The notes under the pieces were generated by a model that had not been told where the DNA came from, did not search any database, and saw only the letters and a program-made list of their open reading frames with translations. Below are positions 24,097 to 37,300 of a DNA stretch of 64,000 nt, one piece after another. Positions within the stretch are counted from its first letter, which is position 1, and every line of letters starts with the position of its first letter. Position numbers and translations under genes: made by a program. The stretch covers positions 746,501-810,500 of the forward strand of contig JABAKD010000011.1 in assembly GCA_012845835.1 (NCBI GenBank), read 5' to 3'. The DNA comes from Undaria pinnatifida (taxonomy: Eukaryota; Sar; Phaeophyceae; Laminariales; Alariaceae).

Positions 24097-24794
24097 CGAT
24101 GTTACCCACCGTCTCCGTCTGTGCGCAGCAGCACGAATGGGATGAAGCCGTGCATCTTTTTGTATTGTCGCAGTTCGGACACGAAAAGCATCACTAATGC
24201 ACAAGCAGCCCGCGTTTCTTCGAACGGCCGATCGATGCTGTAAACGTCACCTTTATTCGTCAATTTTTTCCTCTGAAGTCTCAAGGGGCTCTGCCTCACC
24301 CCCAAAACATGGCCTGTAGACACCAAAAAAATAAACATATTTCCAAACAAGAGTGACGTTCCGATGATTTTTTCTTTTGGGTCATAACGCCTTCACTCTA
24401 CTGGAAACCCTTTTAGGGAACAAGTTTACGTAAAGTTAGTACAGAAAGGGATTAGGGGGCTCTAAAGCCCCGTTATTCAGAAAACGAAAATGGCCAGAAG
24501 GGACTATTGATAGTATTCAAATCTATTTTATCGTAGCACGCGTCCTGTTTCTACCAAGCATGAACCGTGCGTTTTTTTCAGCCCTGTATCTAAAGTTTTT
24601 AAGCCCCTTGGGACTTCAGAGGAAAAAATTGACGAATAAAGGTGACGTTTACAGCATCGATCGGCCGTTCGAAGAAACGCGGGCTGCTTGTGCATTAGTG
24701 ATGCTTTTCGTGTCCGAACTGCGACAATACAAAAAGGTGCACGGCTTCATCCCATTCGTGCTGCTGCGCACAGACGGAGACGGTGGGTAACATC
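24097..24794. mobile_element. Fold-back element with near-perfect 193-bp inverted arms
   Basis: The arms 24097-24289 and 24602-24794 are inverted copies with only a few mismatches by eye (for example atgcacgg / gtgcacgg). Both encode the same peptide outward from the centre (GDVYSIDRPFEETR, FIPFVLLRTDGDGG). The 310-bp spacer holds a GGAGCCCC-family fragment. A degenerate single arm lies at 44789-44985. Arms this similar suggest recent formation or gene conversion. Confidence 0.75.
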
Positions 24795-25029
24795 GCAAGA
24801 ACATTGCTGGGCCAAAAATGGTGCACGTCTACATACAACGTACCGTAATAACAGCATGTGTCCGAGGTACACACAAATGAACAGAAAAAATTGCCCCGGT
24901 GTCATGAGTACTTGATTCCAAGCCCACGGTAGTGTTATACTCTATATTAATAGTCAGTACTGGTCAGTACTGCAGTAGTCAGAACTGATAATAATAGTCA
25001 CATTTAGGGCCTTAATTTTTTTCCACGAA

Positions 25030-25250
25030 GAGCAAGGTTAAGAGCATTTATTTGGGGTACAATTCGACGCGAGTCGACGAGGCAAGAAAGTGCTGAATTT
25101 TCCTCGCCAAAAAAATGAAGGCACGTACCGAAGTGGGGAGGGGGGTAAAGGGCTCGCTATGTGACCCCGGACCTGAGGTACTACTGGGAAGGAGCACGAG
25201 AGCGAGAGTAGTGCGAGGATAATATGGGATGAAAACAAAAAGAAACTACT
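25030..25250 (+). mobile_element. SINE body, headless copy
   Basis: It matches the body of the minus-strand SINE at 13040-13280 (aattcgacgcgagtcgacga, gaaggca.gtaccg.agtggg, gagcgagagtagtgcga). No tRNA-like head was seen upstream. Confidence 0.55.
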
Positions 25251-25454
25251 TCAGCGCCTCTCTTTGCAGCGGCTTAAGAGACATTCGCGAAAGTGGCTGC
25301 TTACGTGTTTTACGATATCGCGATAAGCTCAACAAGCAAGGCTATGGTACTTGGATAATATTTTAGCGCCTCTCCCTGCAGCGGCTTGTAGACACTCGCC
25401 AGAGTGGCTGCTCATCTGCGACTTCGCGTTCACCCTTTTGGCGCCCATGTACAG

Positions 25455-25655
25455 CGATACAACAAAGTATAAACGCGTTCTTATCATGTGCGAGCATGCA
25501 GCATACGGCAGCGCAAGCTGTGCGCGTGTCTTGCAGGTACTTGGAATTGAAGTTCAAGTGCAAAATCGTCGTGAGCTAATAATGCAGCAGCCAGGGAGGG
25601 TTGCTTCGTGTGAAGGATGCTGCAGTCGCAAGTTTTGATCGTCAACTTTTCCATA
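25455..25655 (+). repeat. Dispersed repeat, pair with 12650-12860
   Basis: It shares gcgttcttatcatgtg, gagcatgcagcat and gcaagctgtgcgcgtgt with the copy at 12650. Confidence 0.5.
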
Positions 25656-26243
25656 TACTATAAGCAAGATTAAGCAAGACCCAAAAGGGTCAAGCACCGC
25701 CTTGGCATCGCTTGTTACGCCGCGCCAGCGATACATTTTGAGTCCGTTCCTGTAACTGGGTACAGAGCCACTCGCCCGTATGGCCCATGTACTCGGTAAT
25801 GGAAATGGGGGGATAGCCCCCTTACTATCCGTACTCTTGATTCAAGTGATATATTTCAGACTTGTGCTTTCCGACGCTTGCCGCGCGCAAGGGTTGGACA
25901 CCAGCACAAAAACAAAAATCGGCGCCGAAAAAAGACGCCGCCACAGCCATGTACAACATTACATACGTTATTTTTCACTTCACATGCACTCCGTCGACAG
26001 CTGCACAACGAACGCATCCGAGCACGTTACCGCAGAGCTTCTCGCTCGTCCCTCGGCGCCAGAACAAACGCCGCCATCTCATGGAAAACACCAGCAGCAC
26101 ATCTTTTTCGGGGGAAGGTTCACACATACTCCGTCGATGACCACCTTCACGCATACGCTCCAAACGCCATAACGGAACGTACGTGTACATTTATGTTCTA
26201 AACGTACACCGTCGACAAAAAACGAAAAAAATCAAGAGCTTTA

Positions 26244-29200
26244 CTATCGCGAGGATTCTCGCTCGTCCCCCTCCGCCTCCACGTCTACTATTGTGCTGCC
26301 CTCTGCTGCTTCCGCGATTTCGCCACCCTCTGCTGGTGGAGATTCACTCTCTACCCTATGCCACTTGAGCAACTCATCCTCCAGCGGGTGTGTTGTCCCG
26401 CAAATAACGAGCGAGTGCAAAGGAGCGCCAAAGTCCACCTCCAGCAGCTCACTGGAGGAGAGATATCAAAGTAGCGCACAAAGGTGTGTGAACGTGTCAT
26501 AGCCAGCGGCGACGGCGGAGTCACGCCAGATCATTCGATACATTTTCTGCAACACACACATCATTCACAGCTTTGGCTGAAATCGGTAGCCACATATGAC
26601 CCCCAGCCACGACATAATACCACAATCCATCCTTCAAACTACAGCAGAAGACCTAGGGAACAGGAGGTCAATGGTATTGGCGCTGCAGTACAGGCATAGT
26701 TAGCGGCGAGGTCAGGATGAAGCACACGCGAGCTGAGCCTTGCTACGGTAGAGGGGCACAATATAGGTCCCTCTATAGTGCCGGTTGAGTAGCGCCGTTT
26801 GCCCGCTATAGTGCCTACGAATCGCTTGGCACAGATGGGAACAATCAGTACCGTAATGGCGGCATGCGGAGTAGTACCGGTTGCCACTATAGTGCTGGTG
26901 TTTCCGACCGGCACTCGTAGCGGGACCACCATTGCGCCTGGTTCTCCTATGTCGAGCGAGCGCGCGGGCAGGGCTGAAAAACAGAGGATAGCCAATAGCG
27001 CCCGATGGTCGGAGACCGAGCTCCTGCTATGAATATTCCTCAGACTACACAGACCATTACATATACAATACGTAACGGGTAACGGTCCCTCTAAGCGCCT
27101 CATCGTGTCGGCCAAAAATGCCAGCACTATAGCGGTAACCAGCACTACTCTGCTTACTGCCAGTACTCAATTTCCCATCTGTGCCTAGCGATTTCACATG
27201 TACTATAGCGCGCAATCGGCACTACTCAACCGGCACCACATAAGCACCAGTACTGTACAAGAAAAAACTAAAATAGTCCCGTCGACCCTGGTACTAGCAC
27301 TCAGGGGAGGCACCAACCTATATCCTTCGCGAGGGCATATAAGATACGCACCCCGTAGCAGGCTCGATCGAAATATCTCACGCAGCTTGCAAATAGGAAT
27401 TTCGACGGAAAAACTCGATCTCACAGCTGAGGTGTTTTCTTTAAAATTTATTCAACATAAAAAACACAGAAAGCACGCCAATCCTTTTTACCTCATTGTG
27501 CCCGCGACAATCTGTTGCGTCGGCTGGCCTAGCCGACAGAGCCCCACGCACAACGACTCCGGTCCGTAGACCCCCTCGCCCTTCCTGGCCTCCACTTCCA
27601 ACAGCTGCTCTATCGCCGTGCCCACCTTCCAAAGAAGAAAGCGAGCACATCATCATCACCATTATTACCAACATCAACATCGTCATCAACATCATCAACA
27701 ACAGCAACATCATCACCGTCATGTATCATCATTCTTATCATCATCATCATCATCATCATCTTCATCGTCACCATCACCATAATCATCATCATCATGAACA
27801 TCATCATCACCATCACTAACATCATCATGACCAAAATCAGCACCACAATCATCAACAACGATATCTTGGCCATCATCATCGTTTGGCGAAAGAGTACTAC
27901 CCCTACGGTAATACGCCACCACTGTCAAATTACAACATCTGCCCCTTTGGCCATCACTCACCGTCATGTACCGTGGCGGCAGGTAAGACACTTTCCCCCT
28001 CGCCATCTTTTCGAAGTCTGGCTCCTTGACCTTGATGTCCAGAAGACACAGCGTGTGCATGCCGTTCTGTCCACGAACAAGTCGGGTTCGGATTCGATAC
28101 CGTTGTGGAACCAAAATTACCGTTGGCAAATACGAGCAAGGAGATAATGCATCGAGCATCTATGATATCATCCAGCATTTCATATTTGACATGAAAAATA
28201 AAAATAAATATTTGCTGCGACATCGAGGACGCCGTCGAATTCATCAGGCACAGCGTATGCATGCCGTTCTGTTCACGATCAAGTTGGGTTCGGATCCAAT
28301 CCCGTTCGGAAACAAAAATATTGTCGGGGAACACGCGCAAGGAGAGAACTGCATCGGGGATCTATCACGCAGCAGTTTTTGCGCTCTTGATTTCTGACAT
28401 TTTCTGACTGACGGGCTCCACGATAATAAGGAAACGGCGCGGTACCTCTTTTCGGTCAAATCATTTCTGACTGACGGGACTCCATGATAACACCGGTACA
28501 CCACCTCTTTTTGGCCAAATAATTTCTGACTGACGGGGCTCCACGATAATAGGGGTACAGAGTGCCTCTTTCAGCCAAAACATTTCTGACCGACGGGGCT
28601 CGACGATAATAGGGATACTGTACCTCTTTTTGGCAAAAACATTTCTGACTGACGGGGCTCCACGATAGTAGGGATACAGTAGTACCTCTTTTCGGCCAAA
28701 CCATTTCTGACTGACGGGGCCCCATGATAATAGTGGTACAGTACAGTACCTATTTTTGGCTAAATCATTTTCTGACTGACGGGTCTCCACGATAGTAGGG
28801 GTACAGTACTCTACCGGGTACCTCTTTTTGGACAAAACACTTCGGACTGACGGGGCTCCTCAGCTAAGAAACTCAACCGAGCAACTATCCAAAATTGGTC
28901 GACCACCGTTTGCGTTTACTATGCAGTATTTGCTCTGTGATTAGGCCATGGAAGTGTGCGCCTGGTTGCATCTTCATTTTTTTCAAAGTCCGTGTTTGGA
29001 TAAGGTACAGAGCTCACGTGAGAAGCTAAACACAAATTTCGTGCACCCCCACGGTTGTATCAGCGTAAGTGTTTGCTGGTGTTGCGCAGAAGGTGCCCTC
29101 TTACCATCTTGTTGACCTTGATTTTCTCGTGAAAGCTGTCCGGCTCCCAGTTCTCGTTCCACAGAGGGATGGAAACAGTCTGCCCGAAATTGTATAGCTG

Positions 29201-29638
29201 CAGCCCGCATGACGCCACCGCCCCCATAACTGACGCGTTGTGAATTACCTCTACCTAAAGGGGGCAAGCAGGTGGCGACGAGGCAGGAAGCGGTTCGTAA
29301 AAATGTTGAATTGGTGACACACGTTGCGTGAGTGACGCAGGGTTAGACGTTTCTCTAACAATTAAAATCCCTAACGGCAACAACAACGACAACAGCAACC
29401 TCAACCATAACAATACCACCATCACCGCCACCCCCAACACCACCACGCCATCACAGTCACGACAAGAACCGCCACCACCGCTACCACCAATACCAATACC
29501 ACCACCAATATCAATACCACCAACCAACACCAACACCAACACCAACAACAACAGCAGCAACGGCAACAGCAACCACAGCAACCACAGCAACAGCAACAGC
29601 AACAGCAGCAACAACAACAACAACAACAACAACGACAA

Positions 29639-29671
<33 letters not shown>

Positions 29672-32600
29672 CGAAAACAGCAACAACAACAACACCCAAG
29701 ACCACCACGACCGCCCCGCCACCCTCCTCCACCATCACCACGACCAGCCTCTCCCCGACCCCCACCCCCCACCCCACGCAACCATCACCACGCGCCCCCC
29801 CCCCCCCCCACTACCCCACCACCACCACCAACAGCAACAACAGCAACAACAGCAGCATCTATAACAAGCCGTTCACCTTAATCCCCAACTCCCTCGCCCG
29901 AATGATGAGATCCGTGTGTGTGGTGGCGCAGAGCGGGTCACCGACGACTAGAAACGAAACATCCTCCTCTCGTGCGGTGGAGTAAATGCTGTCGGCCTCA
30001 GATTCTACGATGTTTCGATCGGCCAGCGTTACCTCCTTGCCGTAGAAAGATTCCTACCATGCACGTCCACAACAGCGGAACATGTTGGTTGTCCTCATGA
30101 ACACGGCAGTTAGGATCCATTTTATATTAGGGAGTTCCACGTATTGATAAGGGAGTTACGTGTAAGGTATAAGGGGACTCCCAGCGGAAGGAATGGGAAG
30201 TTCATTTTGCCGATTGATTCCTTGCATGAATCGCCACGAGCGGTCACTCGTCGGCTGGATAATATAAGAGAGAGTTCTGCGTCACCGTCTTGAGCCACCA
30301 CCACGCCTTCCCGCGCCAGCTACGTGTACACCTTTAGAGATATATCAACACACTAATGAGTCGGTTGACTTCTATTGGTAAGCGCAGCCAAGGCCAGCCT
30401 ATAGAGGTGGGAAAAAGCCAAACATTTCAGATCACGTCGGTCAAAGCATTGAGGCGAGCGTGTTAGCAGAGAGCAGAGAGAGAGATACAAGAGATGAAAC
30501 AGGGGATCGAGGTCTTGCGAATGAAAGTGGAAGAGCAGAAGCTTCGCGCCGAGAGCAACGCGCTGCACGCTGAGGTAGCTAGGGGGATCGGTGGGGAGAG
30601 GAGCGGAGAAGCAACAGCGACGGATTCTACATCGCCTCCTGCTGTGCCAACATTTGGGCTGACAACCCAACCAGGCACGTCGCAACTTTCTCTGTCTCGT
30701 CCGAATTTGACTCAACTAACCCCCCCCCAAATTTGATAACATAGAGGCGCACTCGGAATGTGGCGTAGCAAGTTTCCGGCGTTTTTTGTCGTCGATTGGT
30801 TGTCTATACGTCCTCAAGGCAACCGATATTAAACCCTCCACTTTCATTCGCAGGACCTCGATCTCCTGTTTCATCTCTTGTATCTCTCTCTGAAATCCCC
30901 TCAACCTCTCCCCCGGCACCTGCCGGTTTCTCTTCTCTTGTAGTACAAAATAAAGTAGCCACAGATTCAGGCACAGGCCTGGCTGTAATGCGGGCTTACA
31001 GATACGGCGGTAGCAGCGGTAAAAACAGCGTCGGCGACGGCAGCGGCGACGGCAGCGGCGGCGACGGTGGCGATGACAGCGGCGGTGACCATGACGGCGG
31101 CTGTGATGACGACGGTGGCGGCGGTGGCGGTGGCGGCAGTGATGACAACTCTTTCGGCGGCAATTCTAATTATTCTTTGTTGCAGGTGTAGCAATCCTCT
31201 AACGACTGCTCTTCCTGCACATGGGTCGACTGGGGCAGCTGCTGCCTCTGCAACAACTACTTATCTCCAGCGCCGTCGCCACCAGCGCCATGCAGATCTA
31301 CCAGCTTCGGCTCATGTTTGGCTTTGCTGGGACCGCATTGTTGTTGCTGGGGCCAAACATTCTCACTCTCCTTTTCTCTCTCTCTTCTCTCTCTCTCTCT
31401 TATCTCTCGCTCTCCCTCATTCTCGAACAAAACCACGCTTTCGTCCATTTTCCGCATCACATCAGCTTATCGTCTCCTGCTGTGCCAATCTTTCGGCTGA
31501 CAACCCAACCAGGCACGTCGCAACTTTCTCTGTCTCGTCCGAACTTGACTCAACTAAAACCCCCCAAAGTTGATAACATAGAGGCGCACATCAGAATATG
31601 GCGTAGCAAGTTTCAGGCGTTTTTGTCGTCGATTGGTTGTCTATACGTCCTCAAGGCCACCGATAATCCTATGATGGTAAGTGACATCAATGTGTCTCAA
31701 AAATAATTGGAACAAAGACGCACACCGAAAGAGATTATTGATGCGCGTGTGGTGTATGGATTGTTGATGGACTCAAATGACTGGGTATGCCATTGCAGAA
31801 TTCCGCATGCAGCAAGCCAAGTCGCCAAGTGGCGCATGGCAGGAGAACTACTACATGCCGAGAACCCTAGCCGCAACCCACAGACTGAAGAGAGAATTTG
31901 AGGCAATACACATGGAGAAGGGAGAGGACCCCCTTGTGTTTCTCGGTAGAATTGATAAGACGGCCGATGAATTGGCCATGCTTGGTTGTGGGAAAAGTGT
32001 AGAAGAGAGGAACAGGCACACCATCACCTTCTTTCATCATTGTACACAATCTAGAGCAAATCGATTCTCTCTCGCCCGTCAATCCCTCGTTCCGAAATCG
32101 ACGAAATTGTTCGGGGCGCATATATAAATGATAAGCTTGAAAAGGAGATGGTGATTAAGGCGTTGGGAGTAAAAGTGGGGGTAGATCCGGATGCCTTGTA
32201 CGCCGGCGCTGTTCAGCCTGCCGGTGGAGCAGGCACGGGTTCAGGTAGTCGAGGGAGGAACAAGAGAGGGGGAAGGCACACGCAGCACCAGCACCAGCAC
32301 CAGCACCAGCACCAGCACCAGCACCAGCACCAGCACCAGCACCAGCACCAGCAGCACCAGCAGCAATTCCAGCAGCAGCAGCACGGTCACCCAAAGCAAA
32401 AATGTTGGGACAATTCTGACCCAAATCCATTTGGGACGGGGGGACAGGTTCCTGCAATGGGTTGGGTACCTACCGACCCACCGTCAGGGGTTATGCCGCC
32501 GATGCCCCCGCCGGCGGTGGGAAATCCGACGGGTTGGGGTCCTCCACCGAATCCTGCACCACGGGGACAGGAGGGGTATGTTACAGATGCCACCGGCCGG

Positions 32601-34367
32601 GTCTATACGTAGTGGAGTGCCCGGTTTCCCCAGCATATATGAACGTGGCGGTTCCTTGTACAGCTCAACAATACCCCAACCCCATGCACTATTGTGGTGG
32701 CTGGGTACAAGCTGGGTACAAGAGTCATCCCCCGGCAGTGATGGGTGCAGCTCAACCGTAGCTCCCCCACCTCAGCCCTTGTCGAACAATTCCCACGAAC
32801 AGAAGAACGACGGCAGTTATGCGCCTACGTTCAACCCACATCTTCTTACCGCGCAGTTTACACAAAAAGACAAGGATGGTCGTAGCGGTATTTTTGGGGG
32901 AATGGGAGAGAGCAGTGGGTAGCTGATTCGGAGGCTACCTTTCATGTAACTGGTAACCCCGTGGTCATGGTAGATTGTAACCCCCCCCCCCCCTTGTTGG
33001 AGTAAGTTGGTTGTACGCGACATGAGGTCGCTGCGGGTGCTTTGTTTGTGGAAAAATCCGATGATAATGCATTGCAAGCAGGGAGATGTTCAGATTAAGC
33101 TTTTGCACGTAGCTTATGTACCTGGTGTGCAATTTAACCTGTTCTCGCTCCATGCCGTCATGCCGAAATGCTCCGTCTTGCTTGATGCTGAAGGAGTTCA
33201 TATGTTGGATGGAGTTTTGTCCTTGCGTAGGGACGCTGGGTCTTATGTAGAGGCCACTAGAGTAGTTGAGACCCCGATTGCTGCCGCCGTATTGGCTCCC
33301 GGAAAGTTGAGGAGGATTGATAATAACGACCTTCATGTTTCCCTCGCACATTTCCATGCTGATACCCTCCGAGAAACGGCGCGGCAGATGGGAATTAAAG
33401 TTTTTGGGGAGTTGGTTCCGTGTGCTGGGTGTTCCGAGGCGAAGGGAAGGAGGATGGCGGTACCGTGGACGACCGAGTGCCGCTCCACCAGGCCTCTGGA
33501 GCATCTCTTCGTGGATCCATCGGGGCAACAGCTTAGGTCTGCCTGCGGTGCGCAGTACTTGATGATGATCGTCGACGACTATTCGCGGGTGGGATGGCCG
33601 TATTTCTTGAAACGGAAGTCCGAAGTCCCGACTACCTTCGCTGGTTTTCTGGCCGACATTAACGCCAGGGGTGCCCCATCCATAGTCGAGTGCATTCGCT
33701 CGGACAACGGCACTGCATTTACTAAACCGGAGTTCGTGGCGTTACTCAACGAGCGTGGGATCCGCCGCGAGTAGAAGCCTGTCAACTCCCCGAAGCACGA
33801 CGGTGTGGTTGAGCGTCGAATACCCATGACGCTCGAGCTTGCTATGGCGTCCCGCCTGGAGGGCCCCCGTTTGTTTGTCGACGCGAAGATGCCGTCGACG
33901 CAGCCCCTCTGGGCTGAGGCGTGTTAGTGTGCCAGCGACGTGATCAGCATGACGGCAAGGGTCAGGGACAAGCCGGACATGCACTCGCCATACCGGAAGC
34001 TCCACGGGAGACCGCCGTTTGCGCGGCTCCTCCCGTTCCTGAAGCCGGATTTTCACCACGTAAGGAGGACCTTAAAGTCGGAGCCCAAGGCGGAGGCTTG
34101 TTTCTACCTGGCGGAAACAACCACTCGGCAGATTGTTGCAAAATTCTGCTGATGTCTGGGCGTACGTCGTACTCCCGCGACGTAACTTGGGAACACCCGA
34201 GGAAATCGTTTGTAGGGGTACTGCCTCCGGAGAAGAGCTCTCCACCGCCGCCGTCGCCGCCGCCGTCCGCGGGTACGCCGGAGCCTCTGGGAGATCCCGG
34301 AGCATGGTCCGAGCCACCGCCACCGTTCTCGCTGTTGCCGCCGCAACCGCCGTCACTGCCGCTGCTG

Positions 34368-34399
<32 letters not shown>

Positions 34400-37300
34400 G
34401 CCGCCGCCGTCACCGTCGCCGTCACAGCCGCCGTCATCGTCACCGTCACAGCCGCCGTCATCGTCACCGCCGCTGCCACCGCCACCGTCACTGCCGCCGC
34501 CGTAGCCGCTGCCGCCGCCGCCGCCGTCATCGCCGTTACCGCCGCAACAGCGACTGCAGCCACAGCTTTCAAGGCGTGCTGCCCGGGAGCTGGGTAGTTA
34601 CAACCGGGGTCCGGAGGATGACGGTGTGCAGCGGGGCAGGACCAGGGGGGAGACAGTGCGACACCGAGAGGCTGCGACGGAACCGGATGGTGACGATGTG
34701 CAGCTAGGCAGGACTAGGGGCGAGACTGCGCGGCACAGAGAGGCTGCGGGGCATGGGCTGCTGTCGTTATTGGCAGAGAGAGAAAGCATAGGTCACGTGC
34801 TTTTTCACCAGGCCCCGCCGCACGATAGTCCCCCTCTTCCCACACGCCCGGTGAGCGAGCGTTCAACGCCGAACTCGTATGCTGAAGCGTGTGCGGATGA
34901 GTATTCGGCTGTTTGGAGGCAGGCAATGGAAAATGAGTACCGTGGAGTGGCGAGCGCGGGAAGGTTTGGGAAGACGTAGCAACCAGACGGGCTGGACGTC
35001 ATCTCGGCGAAATGGGTGTTCGCCTGGAAGCCCAACGAGCATGGCTGTGTGGTTCGAGCGAAGGCGAGACTGGTGGCGCGAGGTTTTTATCAGCGTGAAG
35101 GCATTGATTTCTTTGAGACTTTTGCCCCGACGCCCGCTGCGTCTTGTTCTCGTTTGTTGGGTGATATTGTGTGTGAGTTGGGTTTGGATTCGTGTCATTT
35201 TGATGCCGAGCAAGCATTCGTTCAGTCAAGTCTGGAAGAGGATGTTTTAATGCGACTACCCCTTGGTTGTGGCGAAATGTCTGGTAAAATAGTCAGGTTG
35301 AATCGCAGTCTCTACGGCTTGAAACAAGCGTCGAAGTCGTGGCATAACCACCTTATCACCCAAACGAAGAGTCTTGGATTTGAGCAGAGCCTCGCTGACG
35401 CGTGCGTCTTGCGATTGGTCGAGTCAGGTTCTGTTTCCATAGTAACAGTAGTGCATGTGGATGATATTTTTGCAGTAGGGCTTAAGGCTAGATGCGACCA
35501 GTTTTGTGAAGATCTCAACCGCCTTGTTCCGATCAACAATCTAGGCGAGTTGCGGTGGTATGCTGGTTGTCGTTTTTCGAGGGATTGGGATACTGGCACT
35601 TTGACGATTTCGCAACAAGCTATCGCTCAAAACACCGCGGCGAGGTTTGACGTTAGTTCTGGGAGGAATACCCCACTTCCGACTGGACGAAACTCGAGGA
35701 GTTCGACAAGAATGAACCAGTGCGTGATTGGCCTTTCGCGAGTTGGTAGGATGTTTGATATGGCTTGCGAACCAAACACGACCGGATATTGCAAACGCGG
35801 TGAGAGCGGTAGCAAGGTACGCGAATCAGCCTAGGGAGGTACACTGGAGGACAGCGATTGGTATTTTAGAGTATGTTTTCTTCTACGAGTGATTTTGGTA
35901 TTACGTTGCAGAAGGGAAGTGGGTTTGAGCTGGTAGCGTTTCCAGATGCTGACTACGCTAGTAAAGCCGCTGACAGGAGGTCAGTTTCAGGTGATGATAT
36001 AACGTGTGCGGGTGCATGTGTGTGCTGGTTTTCGAGAATCCAGAAATGCGTCACGCTCTCGACCACTGAGGCCGAGTATGTAGCACTGGCAGACACCATT
36101 AAGGAGGCAATGTTCTTGCGGTATGTGTGGAGTTTTATTTTTCCGGGGTTTGGTACGATGTGCATTACGGTTTTTGAGGATAATGAGGGGGCGAAGAACC
36201 TGGTACAAAACCCAGTGTGCACGTCGAACTCGAAGCACATTGACGTACGACACCACTTTTTGCGGGAGCTTATTTTTAAGGGCGAGTTTGTTATTACCCA
36301 TGTCGAGTCGGATGATCAGCATGCAGACGTCTTGACGAAGCCGCTCGACTACACGGCTTTTTGCTATCACCGGTATTTTCTGATGAACATTTGATGCGTT
36401 TTTCGGATTGAGGGTAGTTATATCTTGATCTCGGAGTACGGATTTTTAACGTCGGTTTTTTGGAGAGCTATTAGGTTATTCGAAATTGAGTTCTTGAGTA
36501 GTGCAAAATGTCTCGCCGCTACGTGTGGTTCGTCGTGCAGCGTGCGGAGTACGACTAGGTCGAGTTTCTGCGGTTATTTATATTTTCGTATAAATAATGA
36601 GTTAGTTTTTTCCCGGTTCAGCTAGGTCCTGTACTGGATACTGGTACTTCAAGAAAATATCGGGGATAATCAGAGAGTTTATTTGAGTCATTTATCCGAA
36701 GAAAAATGCCGTTTTCTGTGGCTACCTTCGAGGATGGTGCCGTTTTCCTGGCAATTATTTTCGAGAGTATTTGAAGTTTCCAGTGCAAGGCTGTTGTTAC
36801 TTTGTTTGAGAATTTGAGGATTTGAGAGTTTTGAATTTTGAGTGGACGAGTTGAGTTTTCATAGTGCGTTCTTGGTTTTCGAATTTAGTTTGAGATTGAT
36901 TTGCGTTGACTATGATATTGCGCTATATCAACCCTGCGACGAAATGCCTTGTCATACACAGAGCAGGGGGGATATCAGTATGTTAGCCCTATATAATAAG
37001 GAGGGGGGATGTTGGTTGTCCTCATGAACGCGGCGGTTAGGATCCATGTTATATGAGGGAATTCCACGTATTGATAAGGGATGTATGTGTAAGGTATAAG
37101 GGGACACTCAGCGGAAGGAATGGGAGCTTTAATTCGCCGATTGCTTCCTTGCATGAATCGCCACGAGCGGTCACTCGACGGCTGGATAATATAAGAGAGA
37201 GTTCTGTGTCACCGTCTTGAGTCACCACCACGCCTTCCCGCGCCAGCTACGTGTACACCTTTAGAGATGTATCAACAGAACACCGTACACCTTTAGAGAT

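Larger units (their letters stand above)
22568..26243. other. Convergent intergenic region between mTERF and DPH5 3' ends
   Basis: No gene was recognised. It holds a telomere-like tract, a fold-back element (24097-24794), a SINE body (25030-25250) and a dispersed repeat (25455-25655). Untranslated 3' regions of the two flanking genes must lie at its ends, but no clear polyadenylation signal was identified. Confidence 0.6.
30083..37277 (+). mobile_element. Ty1/copia LTR retrotransposon, structurally complete, inactivated
   Basis: Two LTRs of 268 bp (30083-30350 and 37010-37277) begin TGTTGG and end CA. They differ at roughly 20 positions by eye (about 92-93% identity). The five bases GAACA flank both sides (30078-30082 and 37278-37282), a perfect target-site duplication. 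A purine tract (aaggagggggga) ends just before the right LTR. The internal order gag, protease, integrase, reverse transcriptase, RNase H is the copia order. Stops and frameshifts interrupt gag, protease/integrase and the link to RT. The gag region carries a direct duplication of about 200 bp (30632-30828 and 31469-31668) and an inverted copy of about 70 bp (30470-30535 against 30833-30905). A convincing tRNA primer site was not recognised. It is inserted in DPH5 intron 1, antisense to the gene. Confidence 0.93.

Noticed and set aside
28386..28870. CRISPR array
   Set aside because: Units are contiguous and diverged along their whole length with no constant-repeat/unique-spacer pattern, and the context is a eukaryotic intron.
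29255..29864. Long Leu-, Asn- or Cys-rich open frames
   Set aside because: They are produced by the AAC/CAC microsatellite in DPH5 intron 2.
34072..34597. Ala-rich and Pro-rich proteins on both strands
   Set aside because: They are translations of a CCG-type repeat inside the copia element.
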